From Primulina eburnea (Eukaryota; Streptophyta; Magnoliopsida; Lamiales; Gesneriaceae): a stretch of DNA of 64,000 nucleotides. Position 1 is the stretch's first letter, and every line of letters starts with the position of its first letter. The DNA is taken from NCBI RefSeq assembly GCF_022965805.1, contig NC_133104.1, forward strand, positions 39,352,682 through 39,416,681, written 5' to 3'. This document shows positions 48,251 to 59,991 of the stretch, piece after piece. Under the pieces are notes generated by a model. That model saw only the letters and a program-made list of their open reading frames with translations. It did not search any database and was not told the DNA's origin. The translations under genes were made by a program, and so were the position numbers.

Positions 48251-48689
48251 GGTTGGTGATTATTAAATTAAGGCAATCTTATGATTAAATATTACACGAT
48301 GCGTATCTTATTAATTTCTTAATTTTGATAATTTTTATATAAATAAAAGTATTTATTATTTTATTAAGCTATGATGTATTAGTGATCATATAAGATTTAC
48401 TGAAATAATTTGAATTTTTAGATAAATTAGAAATAAGTTGAGAGAAAAAATCAGAAAAAGATAGAGAGATGTATAAAAATTACTAATAAACACACCCCAA
48501 CAAAGTTAACTAATAAATATTATGAAGTGCAAAACCGTAAAAAAAAAAAAAAATTATAGTCACATTGATATGTAAAAGTTAATTAGTGTAATATCTTCAG
48601 CTTAATAATATAGTAAATATTTAGCGAGTAGTATTTTATTGTTAAATTCAAATGGTATTTGGTGTTCTTTATACTCATTTTGTAAAGGC

Positions 48690-48868
48690 AAAAACTTGTA
48701 TGAGACAGTCTCACGGGTCGTACTTGTGAGACAGATCTCTTATTTAGGCCATCCATGAAAAAGTATTATTTTTTATGCTAAGAGTATTACTTTTTATTGT
48801 GAATATGAGTATGGTTAACCCGTCTTACAGATTAAGATCCGTGAAACGATCTCACATGAGACCACTCT
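48690..48868 (+). repeat. GTGAGAC-palindrome repeat, copy 4
   Basis: A full-length copy from AAAACTTGTATGAGACAGTC to ACGATCTCACATGAGACC. Confidence 0.75.
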
Positions 48869-49492
48869 TTTGTAAAAGTAGACAAATAATGTTTTGCTTC
48901 CATAAACATTTGGTTTCTAGTTATACTTATATCTCTGTTATTTTATTAGAACTAATTATGTGGGTTTTTGAATTTATAATTACAGCTTATTTAGAATGAA
49001 AATTTTAAGTTATCTTGAGATATCATTCTTATTAAACAAAAAAGAACAAGAATGCTGAAATCCATACTTCTTTTTTACCATATATACCCTCTTTACATAG
49101 TGTGTCAATCATGAGTCGAACTTGGATAAGTTTCCACATCCTCTGTCTACATCTACATTTATTATATTTATTTTCATACTCATCGGATATTTAATTTCAT
49201 TCTCATCTCTTTTATTTGGATAGGATATCGAATTCCGAGAAATGTCATCCTTAATAAGACAGTGACATTTATTATGATCCAAGGATTTTAAATCTTTTTA
49301 AATTGAAATTTCTATTCAAATAAATCCACCAATCAAAAGTGTGATTCAAAGGTGAAATAATAAGATTGCATGATACAACAGTACAGCACTGTCATCTGTC
49401 ACCTACGCTGGACACGTCATATCTGCGCATTCGAGCAATGGCGCCCGTGTTGGTACTCGCACTCGGTTCCTTGCTAACACTACAAGATCACG

Positions 49493-49539
<47 letters not shown>

Positions 49540-49695
49540 TCGAAGAAAATAGTTTAGCCAATAAGCCAGTCATCTCCCTACATCACAGGGCATGCTTGCC
49601 GCAAACCAAATAATCAACCCTTATCTACCATGTTCGTGTTGCAATTGTCGCAGAAGGGCAATTCAAAAGTGACAAGTAGATTAAAACCAGTGATG
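48869..49695. other. Intergenic DNA with a TA microsatellite
   Basis: AT-rich. A TA run spans 49494-49536. The region ends at the RRP36 stop codon, so its right part should include the RRP36 3' UTR. Confidence 0.5.
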
Positions 49696-52600
49696 CTACT
49701 CAACTTCTTGCCCGGTGGGACGTCGATATGGCATATATCTACGGTCTTTCGCAGCATTTTTCCTCCTCTTTCTCTCGATAAAAGCCTCGAGTTTGCCAGA
49801 TTCCTGTTGCGTGTAGTAAAATAATTATTTAATCTACATTAACAGCATAGACGGAACATTGCGACAATTACTTGCCCTTTACCTTGAGTTCCTTGTATTT
49901 TTCCATCAGCTTTTGCTTCTGAATTTCAGCTGCGAGGAAAGACATCAGTTAATCATTGAAGCACTGGTCTGCATTTTAATATTAACTTCTTTCTAATTTC
50001 TTTTCCTCTATGTTACAGCTTCTTCATAACATTTATGTATAATTATATGAATTTTAAAAATAAGGTAACACTCAATCTCAGACACCAATATAGAAGTCCT
50101 AACCAAAGTTTTTTCTGTGTCTAAACCTTTCTTAATTCCTTGCCATGCAAGAGAATGCAAGTGTATTCTCTTTTCACTATTCAACAGCCCCTAAAAAATT
50201 GCTAATGATAAAATAATCCGCTTTTTTGTTCTTATTTCATTCTTATCATGTGACTAGCGGTTCAAAAAGTTAAAACTAGATCCCCTTGTTAGCTTGTCAT
50301 CAGCTAACCCAAAAACCGAAATCAACAAAAGAAAATAATCACAAACCGATCATTCTGCCCTCTCAACCACAGAACGAGAGAACTATTAATTGCGTTGAGA
50401 AGGTATACAGCAAGTGTTCAAGGTTATACTGGCGCATATCTGTGGTTAATGGAGGAACATAGGAGGGGATCGAGGGAGAGCATAAAAGAAAGTTACATTT
50501 TTTCAGATAGTAAGGTTGTTTCCCTTTCTTTGCAGCTTCCCTCTCTTTCTGCTTGTGTGTGGCCAAAATATCGTTCTCGGTACACTTTTTTGCAGCAAAC
50601 TTCAATTCTTTATCCTAGCATGGACAAAATAAAAATAATGTAGCTCAAACACACATGACATCTTGCAGTAACATACATAATTGACGAATGAACTTATATA
50701 GGAACTTACAATCTGAGCAATGTGATCCTTTAGTTCAGTTTTAACTTCTGGATTCTTTGCTTTCTCCATCTGTATCTTCAGTTTCTAAAATTCCAAAACC
50801 AGAATCAATTTGACTACAAGATTACAAAAGAGCAACAACATTAAGAAAACATTTGAATAGAAATGGTACCTCTTTCTCAGCCGGAAGTTCATTCTCATAG
50901 AGAAAGTTATATCTCTTCTTGAACCTGCACATCAAGAATAAGTGTTTGAAATCAACCACACTTAAGTGTTCCATGAAAGACTGAAAATATGATACGTGAT
51001 GTTGTATTACTTCATAATGCATCTCCAAAGTTTGCAGACCACGGATAACAGCAGGTACCATATTTTCAAGAAATCTGTTTACCTATCTACTAAAACACAC
51101 ACAATACTAGTTACTCAGAGATGCAAGCCTGTTGTGTTTCAAATGAAACCACAAGAAAGTGTTCCGTGAAAGACTGTGAAAATAGTACACACTCTTGTAT
51201 TACTTCCTAACGCATCCCCTAAGTTTGCAGACCACATCGGAAACATGTTCCCCTCTCAACTAAAACACACAATATTAGTTACTCAGAGATGCAAAGGCTG
51301 TTGCCCATATAAAACAATAAAACACAAAAATATAGTGAAATTTTAAAGGCGGTGGAAATAATAGGCCCAAGCATTCCCAGGTTTCTTCATCAATAACCAA
51401 AAATTGTTGCAGGAGAAACCATCATATCGAAAATAAAAGAAATAGGAGGCTGGCTGAAGAAAGAATCTTACCCTTTCACATCCAGGTTTCCATATAATGA
51501 CTCAAAACGAGGGTCACACACCACCTGCACATAATCAGGCACTAACTTAACCATACTTAAATTGGAGAGAGAGTCCTATGTTAGATTGCTTGGGCCTCGG
51601 ACTAAGATAAATCAATAAGAATGAAATAAATACCAAAACCAACATCTTACGAAAAGAAAAAACATACGTTGCCTAGATAATATTTACCCAAGTAAGAATG
51701 GGCGATATGCTGCTGTTTTCGGATGAATGATTTAGGTTGAAATAAAAACCTCCATAATCAAAATTTAGAAAGAAAAATTCAAGCCTCGCTCGAAAAGCCT
51801 AGGTAATATTTACCCAATCAACAGTCTCATACAAATCTACCGCCACCCTGCACAAAGATATTAAACCATCATCCAAGCTTCACAGAATGCATAAAGCCTC
51901 TGGCCCACTTTTACATCTACTTATTTTAGAAACCCTTGGAAAGATGGTTGTGGTTTCAGACAGAGTGGAATGCTTAGAAAGATGGTTGTGGTTTCAGACA
52001 GAATGGAAGCATTCTCGAGTTGATGCTTACCAAGTTGCCATCCCATTTTTCTTTCCTAATTGAAAATATCATGACTGCCCACAAATGATCACTACTTCAA
52101 ATTTTCGAAAGTACGAAAAGACTCAAACCCGATCCCCAATGTTCAGGCCAAAACTCCTGGAACATGCAAGAGTCAAATTCATCAAGTAAATAAGCAGGAG
52201 GATTGTAGCTCAATGCAAGCCAGATTTACATAAAATGGCCCCAGTCTACATGTATAGGGTAAACATAAGGTTATAGCATGCCAATGCTCAATAGCCACGA
52301 CAGATGGATTTTTGAATTTGTCTCTAATGATAGGCAACAATATTAAATCTTCACCAGCTAGTAGCTTATGGGTCCTCAATAAAACAATACTTCAGAAACT
52401 TTATATTTATGAAGTGGGGTATAAAAAAATTTCTTTTTGGTTAGAATATTTTTCACATGAAATACAACACAAGGCGAGCAAATATAAGTAAAGCCCACCC
52501 TCTTCGGAACTTGAACTACTTCTCTGAATCTACCAACAGGCTTCTTGCTACTCATCTCCATTGGCCTAAATGATAGCACAAAATTAGAGTAAAAGATAGC

Positions 52601-53164
52601 AGAACCAAAAAAAACTCAAAAAAATGTAAGAACACGCACATAAACAAGGAATAAACCTATTCTTATTTGCTCGACCTCCCTTTTTCTCTGCATTGGGCTT
52701 CCTGTAGACCATCTCTGACCCATCAGACCTTGCTCTCTGCAACTCCTCAAATGTCACCTCCGCAAGTTCCCGCTCTATCTCACTCTCCTGAATTGTCAAG
52801 TTAAAGCAATACATTATAACACCTTTGAATTCTCGTGTGATTATAGACCCACAGGCGACCGCAGCAACGTAATTGGGGAAGATAGGGACAATTCAATGTT
52901 TGGGATGAAAATCGCAACTTCCGACAAATTACAAGCAAATTTTTATTTTATTAGATTTGGGGAAATCAAAACGGTAAAAATAATTCCGATGCATAGTTTT
53001 GTAATACATTTGATAGAAAACTAACAAGTTAAAAACCAAATTGAGCAAATAGAACCTCCCGTAATACAAATAAGAGAAAATACACTTCTTTGGAGCAGAT
53101 ATCTTACATCATCAGATTCAAAGTCATCATTATCGCCGAACGTGATTTTACTTGAAGTTGCCAT
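49696..53164 (-). CDS. RRP36: rRNA-processing protein RRP36
   Basis: Nucleolar factor of the small-subunit processome needed for early cleavages of pre-18S rRNA. Nine exons: 53164-53108, 52787-52657, 52565-52499, 51524-51472, 50924-50870, 50784-50710, 50614-50497, 49929-49883 and 49803-49696, together 236 residues with every junction in phase. Family landmarks are RPMEMSSKKPVGRFREVV, VCDPRFESLYGNLD, FKKRYNFLYENELPAEKE, THKQKEREAAKKGKQPYYLKK and KNAAKDRRYMPYRRP near the C-terminus. The next-to-last exon must splice (AAG|GTAAAGG) to the terminal exon: reading through would end after KVKGK and lose the conserved C-terminus. The start is the first ATG after an open upstream frame. Introns hold tandem duplications. 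Confidence 0.9.
50955..51302. repeat. Tandem duplication in an RRP36 intron
   Basis: Two diverged units with a period of about 170-190 bp share GTGTTCC(A/G)TGAAAGACTG, TTTGCAGACCAC and CTAAAACACACA followed by TTACTCAGAGATGCAA. The first unit lies about 50955-51134, the second about 51155-51302. Confidence 0.75.
51938..52012. repeat. Short tandem duplication (about 37 bp) in an RRP36 intron
   Basis: The phrase GAAAGATGGTTGTGGTTTCA followed by GACAGA occurs twice in direct succession with few differences. Confidence 0.8.
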
Positions 53165-53369
53165 GGCTGATTCGAGCAGCTTCCTGCTAACAATTTCGGA
53201 TAAACACAAAAGATTTCACTCAGAAAATGGAATAAGAAATTCTGATCAAATTCACCTCTCGCAGCGGTAGACTGAACATGGATTTACAAAAAGGATTTTT
53301 TTACTTCGATATTTGAGAGATAGGGTTTGCAATTTAATCCGTGAACCTGGTCTGAAGTCTCGGTATAAT

Positions 53370-53512
53370 AATGAAAAAATATTATTTTTTATTATTTATT
53401 TAGATCATCTGAAAAAAAGTATTATTTTTTATGTTAATAGTATTATTTTTTATTGTAAATATCGAAAGGTTGAACGATCTCACAATAAAGATTCGTGAGA
53501 CCGTCTCACAAA
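53370..53512 (+). repeat. GTGAGAC-palindrome repeat, copy 5
   Basis: Lacks the left GTGAGAC part, starts in the AT-rich core and ends TTCGTGAGACCGTCTCACAA. It lies just upstream of RRP36. Confidence 0.7.
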
Positions 53513-54299
53513 AGACCTATTCGTGTATCAATCAGTTCTTGATTAAGTTAACATGGGCAAATTAGATTGAGAATAACTTATAAGTTAGAACAGTCAAATT
53601 TTGCATGATAAAAGATTGAATTTATTTTTCTCGTACATATCTTTGAAAGTTGTACAAATTTTGAAATTTTTTTAATTGATCATGGATATTCTAGGTTCGA
53701 CTTTAAATAAATAAATACGTATAAAGTTTGAAAACGTATCCTTTAAAAATTTCTTCTTTTTTTAAAGCCCTCACAGCCCAGGCACAACGACGCAACCGGG
53801 CAAATAGACATCCACAGGAATTAGCTTATAGAAATTCAGTATTTTGGAACGAGAAGAATAACTTTAAACATTGACTAATACTATTTATCAAAACATATTA
53901 AAACAAAATCACTATTATGTGCGACGGGTACCTTAGATTACAAGTGTAATTTTTATTTTATTTTTTGTGAATGTAAGAATATTTCGTGTATGTGTACAGT
54001 GTACATAATTATTATGATTATATATTTGAGATGCAGAATACGTATGTATCTCTAATATATTATTAAGAATCTCTTTAATAGAGACAAATTTATTGTCATC
54101 ACAATTTAGTCCCTCGTTACTTTTTAAAATTATGTATGACCTTGTTTAAATATAATCAATTCAAATTACGAAATGAAACAAGTTCAATTTACAATTAGAC
54201 ATTATTTAATTTTAATAATTAAGATATTAAGCATATTTGAATATAAATTTAATTAATTATAAAAAAAATATTGTACTAGTATACAAAACGTGCATCGAA
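53513..54299. other. AT-rich intergenic DNA
   Basis: Contains no recognised gene or repeat. Confidence 0.45.
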
Positions 54300-54545
54300 A
54301 TGGCTGGGAGAACAAGAGTCATGCTCGGTGTGCCAACACCATCTGACAAACCCCCATCGCCGACCTCATCTCAGCCGCTTTCCTTGATTGCCTAGGAGGA
54401 CAAAGATCTAGTGCCTCTAGAGTCGATAGCCCTTAGTGAACCAGGAAACAAAATTGACATAGAAAATATGACCGATTTCAATGTGCTAAATCGGGTTTTT
54501 TCATGTTCATCTTCCACTACGCAGGTCAAAGATACATGCATGGTA
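54300..54545 (+). pseudogene. Degraded coding-like fragment, unidentified
   Basis: From an ATG at 54300 the frame encodes a Pro/Ser-rich start with a PTPSDKPPSPTSSQPL segment. An in-frame TAG follows after about 31 codons, then a further 48 codons that read open. Composition is higher in GC than the neighbourhood. It is probably a retroelement or transposon fragment, but no domain was recognised. Confidence 0.3.
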
Positions 54546-54649
54546 TGATTCCGACTTGGTTTCATCCAAGAATTTTAAGGGTAAAGCATAATCCTACTTT
54601 GCTTCTTTTATCCTTGATCCAGATTTCTCCTCGCGAGACTTAAAAAAAA

Positions 54650-55625
54650 AAAAGGCTCGCGACGGTTCAAACCGTCGCTAAAGCCGTCGTTAAAATGATG
54701 AGGCGACGGTTGTAGCAACGGTTTGGTGGTCCGTAACCGAAGGTCGCGTCGCCTTCGTATAGCGAAGGTTTCTCCATAACCAATACAAATAGCGACGGTT
54801 TTGTTGAACAACACCGTCGCTAAATAGCGACGGTTTTAATTAGCGACGTTTATTTACAAAATTGTCGCTTTATTAACCGACGGTCTTTAAAAAAACCATA
54901 ACTTAATGAATCGACGGTTTTAAATCTATATAGTAAAAACAACTCATGCATGATTTACAAAATTAATAATCTACTACGCCAAAATTCATAAATAAACTAC
55001 TATGCAAAAAGAGTGAGTCTCATTGAAGACCCAAATAAATAATCTACTAATCTGTGAGACGGGTCAACCTTACTCATATTCACAATAAAAATTAATAATC
55101 TTAGCATAAAAAAACATACTTTTTCATTGATGTCCCAAATAACAGATTCGTCTCACAAATTCGACCAATGAGACTGTCTCATACAAGTTTTTGTCATGCA
55201 AAAATAAAATATTAAATTTTCTGTAAAGAAAACGCTTTAAAAACCTGACGTGCGAGAAGATATGCAGATTCACGTAATACTTGGAAGATCACACTGACGA
55301 GCAAATCTACGAAATTAATACGAAAAAATATTAGTACAAAATAAAAAAAAAAAAACCGAAACTGCGAAAAAATTGATAAAGTTTCGCTACTACCAGAGAA
55401 GAAAGGCGAAAATCGCGTAAAGAAGATGTTCGCGAACCTCGATTTATAGACAAACATAGCGACGGTTGTTTTCTAAACCGTCGCTATTAGCGACGGTTTT
55501 AGTTTTAACCGTCGCCAATAGCGACTGGTTTAAATAAACCGTCGCCGATCTATTCCGCGACGGTTTGCGCCGATCTACCTCGGGCGACGGTAATCAAAAC
55601 CCGTCGCTACTAGCGACGGTTTACC
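54650..55625. mobile_element. CACTA-like repeat region with GCGACGG clusters, part 1
   Basis: Two clusters of GCGACGGTTT/AAACCGTCGC words lie at 54650-54910 and 55450-55625. The intervening 500 bp includes a palindromic repeat copy and a T-rich leader-like sequence on the minus strand near 55440. No CACTA terminus was located. It may be one non-autonomous element or the 5' part of a larger one ending at 57190. Confidence 0.5.
55035..55196 (-). repeat. GTGAGAC-palindrome repeat, copy 6
   Basis: A reverse-oriented copy inserted between the two GCGACGG clusters, with GTGAGACGGGTCAACC on its left and GAGACTGTCTCATACAAG on its right. Confidence 0.7.
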
Positions 55626-55639
55626 AAAATTTTTTTATT

Positions 55640-56810
55640 TTAGGACTGGGTTTGTACCCTTTTTTTCAAAATTATATTTAATTGATCACTCTTCGACTCA
55701 AATATTTTAAATCATATAATAATCCAAACACTATGTATTAATCTCTTTCACATATATATAACATTAGCATTACTAGATGTGTGTTATAGACATATTCAAG
55801 TAGAAAAACGATGATGAAAATGATCATAGCTGCTAAATCCTTAAAAAAAAATTTATATGAGCTACAATATATACCAAAAAACATGCATGATTATGTGAAA
55901 TTATAAGTTGCTCATCAATAATAATAATCATTATTTACAAGCATGATGATGGAATGCCAAGCATGCTACATGCTGAATCATCTTCAAAAGTTTACAAAGA
56001 TTTTATATGGTCCACCAAAAATATAAAATCATGAATTGTAAATATCAATAATTAACTGATGTTTCTGATATCAATATCTCAAATTTAGAACGAAATCTCA
56101 GGTTTAATATTCAACAGTAACAAAACTTTTCCCTAACACCCCCACCCACAAACAAATTAAAAGGATTATTGTAAGGAATATGAAAAATCTCAAAACATTA
56201 AATATTCGCTTATACCAATGTCATGAATTTTCTCATAGAAAAATTCTCAAAATATTATTTATAAAAATTATCCCAATCGAAAGCTCTTTTCACTAAACTT
56301 GATTATTGAAGTACTCTCAATTTGCTTAATCAATACATTATGTGTATCATGGAAAAGATTATAAAATATTTGCTCATCTAGGAGCAAGAAACTATGATTT
56401 ACACTCTTTAATATTTTTTTAATAAAAAAGAAATGTGAAATAAATGCTCTCTGTTATATTAACTTGGTGTCTTTTGGTAGTTTACTAATAATATATATTT
56501 ATATTCACAATTGGATTATAAAATGTACAACAAAAAACAAAAAAAAAATAGTCCACATTTTGTGTTACCCCATAATAAATGAAATGTTTAAGAAAAAAAT
56601 AATATTCTTGGTCCAATAACTTGTCTAATTTTTTTGTTTTCGTATATTAAATTTTCAAAGTTTTGTTTTGATATATTAAATTTTAATTTTCGTTTATTTT
56701 CGTACAATTTTTGTGTGACAGCTACAAGTCAGCATTTTTCTAATCTACGTAAGAATTTTTAATGATATGTCGATACTTTTTAATGATAAGTCGCGAAGCT
56801 CGGTATATAA
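55640..56810. other. AT-rich intergenic or internal transposon DNA
   Basis: No open reading frame or repeat was recognised. It could be the interior of a CACTA-type element bounded by the clusters on both sides. Confidence 0.35.
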
Positions 56811-56814
56811 GAAT

Positions 56815-57190
56815 CATAGCAACGTTTTTTGCAAAATCGTCGTCATTAAACCGTCGTCAATAGCAACGGTTTTTGACTAACCGTCGCCACAATACCGTCA
56901 CTAATAGCGACAGTCTACTAAAACTGTCGCCTAATATTGCGACGGTCTTGTAATATACCGTCGCACATGGCAACGGGTAAAAAACCCGTCACCTAATATG
57001 GCGACGTACTTAAATATAAACGTCGCCAAAAGCGACGATGAAAAAACCCGACGCAAAAAATGGATGCAGGTTTGTTTGAGCAGTCGCAATATTAGCGACG
57101 ATTTTTTGATAAACATTCGCTAAAATAGCGACGGTTTTTGATAAATCGTCCCTACCTTTACTAGGCGGTGGTTTTATTAAAATCTGTCGT
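56815..57190. mobile_element. CACTA-like GCGACGG cluster, part 2
   Basis: About a dozen GCGACGG and CCGTCGC words in alternating orientation with short spacers, many forming local hairpins. It matches the subterminal clusters at 8640-8960 and 54650-55625. Confidence 0.5.
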
Positions 57191-57397
57191 GACATTCATG
57201 AGGTTACTTCAGTATTAACCAGAGGCTCGATCACTCACTTTTCAGAGCATCCAAACCGCCTTTATGCAAGAAAATTGACGTATTTTTACTCATTTCTTCA
57301 CAAAATTGCTATACGCAACATTCAACTAATTCTACAGTGGTGACGAGGCCATAAGCCTTAGTTCTATTTTCCATTAGTACCCACAGTTACTTCAATT

Positions 57398-57580
57398 TTG
57401 GCAAAATTTCTCGTTATGAAGCCCAAGTGGCGGAATATCGCCTCTTGTTTGGATCTGGCTGTTCATTCTTGGCAAAAATGGGGAAATGAAGTGGTGCACA
57501 AGCTTTGGAAACAGGACTATTGGGAACAAAAAAATGACAACACTGAAGAAGAAGATGGTAACAATAATAACGATCAGTGA
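57398..57580 (+). CDS. Small open frame, uncertain
   Basis: 60 codons, beginning MAKFLVMKPKWRN and ending in an acidic/Asn-rich EEEDGNNNNDQ, composition more protein-like than the surroundings. No family was recognised and no intron partner was found. It could be a captured gene fragment or chance. Confidence 0.25.
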   Translation: MAKFLVMKPKWRNIASCLDLAVHSWQKWGNEVVHKLWKQDYWEQKNDNTEEEDGNNNNDQ

Positions 57581-57880
57581 TCTTATTTTATATGTTTTGA
57601 ATTTGTTAGTTTTAATCTCATTTCATGTTTCTCAAATTCTTGTTAATTCATTTTGTGTTATGGTGTTTTTAATGTTATGCTTTGAATTTGTACAAATTGA
57701 TGAATGTGTTTGCACTCATGTTGTCATTACTGCTAACAATACTCAAGCTAATATGATCAAATTCACGGACAGATATGTTGTCAAATTAGGAATAGTTAAA
57801 TGAAGTTGCTTGAATTTGAATAAACATGAGTGGACTTGTTTGTGCTTATTTTGTCAAAAAAAAACAAAAAACAAAAAGAG

Positions 57881-58671
57881 TGAGATTGAAAGGAAACATA
57901 ACTTGTATTGCAAGACACAATTCCTTAAAATTATTATTTTTTCCTTTTAAATATGATTGTACATTAAGGCTGCGTTTGGTTTGGAAGATCAAACGACTGA
58001 CTATGTAGGATAAAATAATCAATCCCTCCTAATCACCCGAACCAAACACTACCTAAGAGTTTTGTCTTTCTAAAATTTTAAGTTTCTTAAACTCTAGATT
58101 TGATATATAATATTTAAATGAGTTTGTTTCTTAATGAAAGACTAATTTTTTTATCTTGTAGGAATTTATTCAAGGAAGCATATCAAAATCAAAATATTTT
58201 TATTTATATATTGAAAAATAGTTGTTGCACAATAGACGAGCAAGATACGAGATAATAGAGATAAGGCCCGGGAGAATTTTTTGAAGAACTCGCAAACACG
58301 AAGGATTGTTCTTTCACTGTGTTGACGTGATGTGTTAGAGATACTTGAATACAACACCCTGCACAAGGTATTGATTGATCAATTATTTTGTTGCTCCAAA
58401 TTTCGGCCACACATATTTGCATTTTGTTTTGATTATTTTTGTTATTGATATTTTAGAATAAAATTTACTTAATTGATTTGTTAAGGAATATAGTTTTCCG
58501 TTCTTTATTAGTATTGATTTTGTAAATTCGATTTCTTTTATAACGATTATTTTACCTTGAACATCACATAAGTTTGTTCACCTGTGCATAATTATCTTTA
58601 TTTTTGTGTTATATTATTTTGTTGCATATTGTTACGAGGTGTTACGATATCCTAGACAGCACTTATATATG
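57881..58671 (-). repeat. LTR-like dispersed repeat, copy 2
   Basis: Reverse-strand counterpart of 72-743, starting TGCTGTCTAGGATATCG at 58671 and ending CTCA at 57881. It is split by a small Tourist-like element at 57968-58053. No target duplication was found at its ends. Confidence 0.55.
57968..58053. mobile_element. 86-bp Tourist-like MITE nested in the LTR-like repeat
   Basis: Ends GGCTGCGTTTGGTT and AACCAAACACTACC are inverted and flanked by TAA (57965-57967, 58054-58056). The uninterrupted sister repeat shows the matching site near 685 (CTTATCAG). It is related to the 663-bp element at 24194-24856 by its terminal GTTTGGTTTG. Confidence 0.7.
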
Positions 58672-58734
58672 ATACACAAAATCCTTACTATTTTGTTAGA
58701 CAAAATTCTTTCAAGGCTAATTTAAATGTAAATG

Positions 58735-59450
58735 GAATGAGCTCTTTTCTGAACTTCTCTTCGGAGCTTCACGAAGAAGAGAACCTAGTGGGTGTTATGT
58801 TCTTGTATTCTCATCCAATCATTGAAGCCATTCATATGCGGCAATCAATAGAAGAGATATCATAAACCTAGTCAAGGAACAAGTCGAGAGAGCTACTGCC
58901 CTTACTCACTAACTGGGGAGAACTGAAGCCACCCGTTAGGGCTCGCTCAGATTCGTCAAGCTTGAAAAATATCATACTTAGATATAGGCTCATTCTCTTC
59001 TAATGCATAGCTACGCTAGCAGGTATTACGAGCCCTCTGTCCTCTGAGAACCTACTTTTATTTGTAAGTCGTCCATTCTGCTTGGCCCTAGGAAAGGAAT
59101 GCTCTTAACTACCATTGCTAGGTCAGCTTCGCTTCTCGGTGAAGATTTTGCAACAGCGAATATCGATCACTGAATGTCCGGGGCTCCGGTCAAGCATTTC
59201 AATCCCAATGAGTCAATAGTAGCAGAGTCGAAGACTTGTGGCTAAGCGCGAAAGACTAACCAAGATCGGATATAACTGGTTTTCAACGACTTCTTACATT
59301 TTAAAAGGAATGATTCCATTAGTCAACCAAAAGCATGAATAGGGGGTGGTGGTCCCTGTTCTCTTGTAAATAAGGAGATGACATGACGACCCTAATGAAT
59401 CGACTATGAAAGGGTTGTTAGCTACATCAACACTCAAATTGCTTCTCATG
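58735..59450. other. Probable nuclear insertion of mitochondrial DNA (NUMT)
   Basis: About 700 bases with visibly higher GC and even base use, sharply different from the AT-rich flanks. It has runs such as GGCTCGCTCAGATTCG, GCTAGGTCAGCTTCGCTTC and GTCCGGGGCTCCGGTCAAG, a style typical of plant mitochondrial intergenic DNA. No open reading frame, rRNA or tRNA was recognised. The call rests on composition and impression only. Confidence 0.5.
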
Positions 59451-59649
59451 TTCTTGTATCATTCTTTATAACATTCTAATTTATAAGTTCAGGACACAGA
59501 TTATTGCTAAAAAATATATTACAAAAAACGATATAATTAATCAGTTTTATTTACGAGTCGAGGACATTATATTTTGTTGACCATTGATAGAATATATATT
59601 TTTAGGCTTCCTTATTTGTATGTAAAATATGAAAATATTAAAATTTACA

Positions 59650-59652
<3 letters not shown>

Positions 59653-59719
<67 letters not shown>
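59653..59719. repeat. (TA)n microsatellite
   Basis: The longest uninterrupted AT run in the window (over 60 bases), next to a palindromic repeat copy. Confidence 0.9.
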
Positions 59720-59720
<1 letters not shown>

Positions 59721-59845
59721 TAAGGATAATCCATGAAAAAATATTATTTTTTATGCTAAGAGTATTGCTTTTTATTGTGAATATGGTCATGGTTGACCCG
59801 TCTCACAGATTGAAATCCATGAGACGGTCTCACATGAGACCTACT
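59719..59845 (+). repeat. GTGAGAC-palindrome repeat, copy 7
   Basis: A left-truncated copy beginning in the core and ending ATGAGACGGTCTCACATGAG. Confidence 0.75.
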
Positions 59846-59889
59846 CATATATAAATTAACTAAGGATTAAAGATCAAATAACAATGAAG

Positions 59890-59991
59890 TGGAGATCGGG
59901 TTTATAGCTCAGTGGTCTCACTCTCTACCAGATTACCTGGCTTCTCAAGTTCGAATCCCCTCTCCCTCATGTGTTGTAATTAAAAAAAAAA
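59890..59991 (+). mobile_element. tRNA-derived SINE with target duplication
   Basis: About 100 bp with an RNA polymerase III A box (TAGCTCAGTGG, 59905-59915) and a B box (AGTTCGAATCC, 59948-59958) at tRNA-like spacing, followed by an A-rich tail. It is flanked by AACAATGAAG at 59880-59889 and 59992-60001, a 10-bp target duplication as made by LINE-driven insertion. It is too short and its 3' part too diverged to be a functional tRNA gene. Confidence 0.85.

Noticed and set aside
49883..49929. Premature C-terminal truncation of RRP36
   Set aside because: The apparent early stop is intronic: AAG|GTAAAGG is a donor, and a terminal exon at 49803-49696 restores the conserved C-terminus.
54650..57190. 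CRISPR-like array of short repeats
   Set aside because: The repeats alternate in orientation, spacing is irregular, and the context is a plant nuclear genome. A transposon subterminal array fits.
59895..59965. Possible tRNA gene
   Set aside because: The A and B boxes are good, but the 3' half does not close a cloverleaf and a poly-A tail plus target duplication follow. A SINE explains it better.
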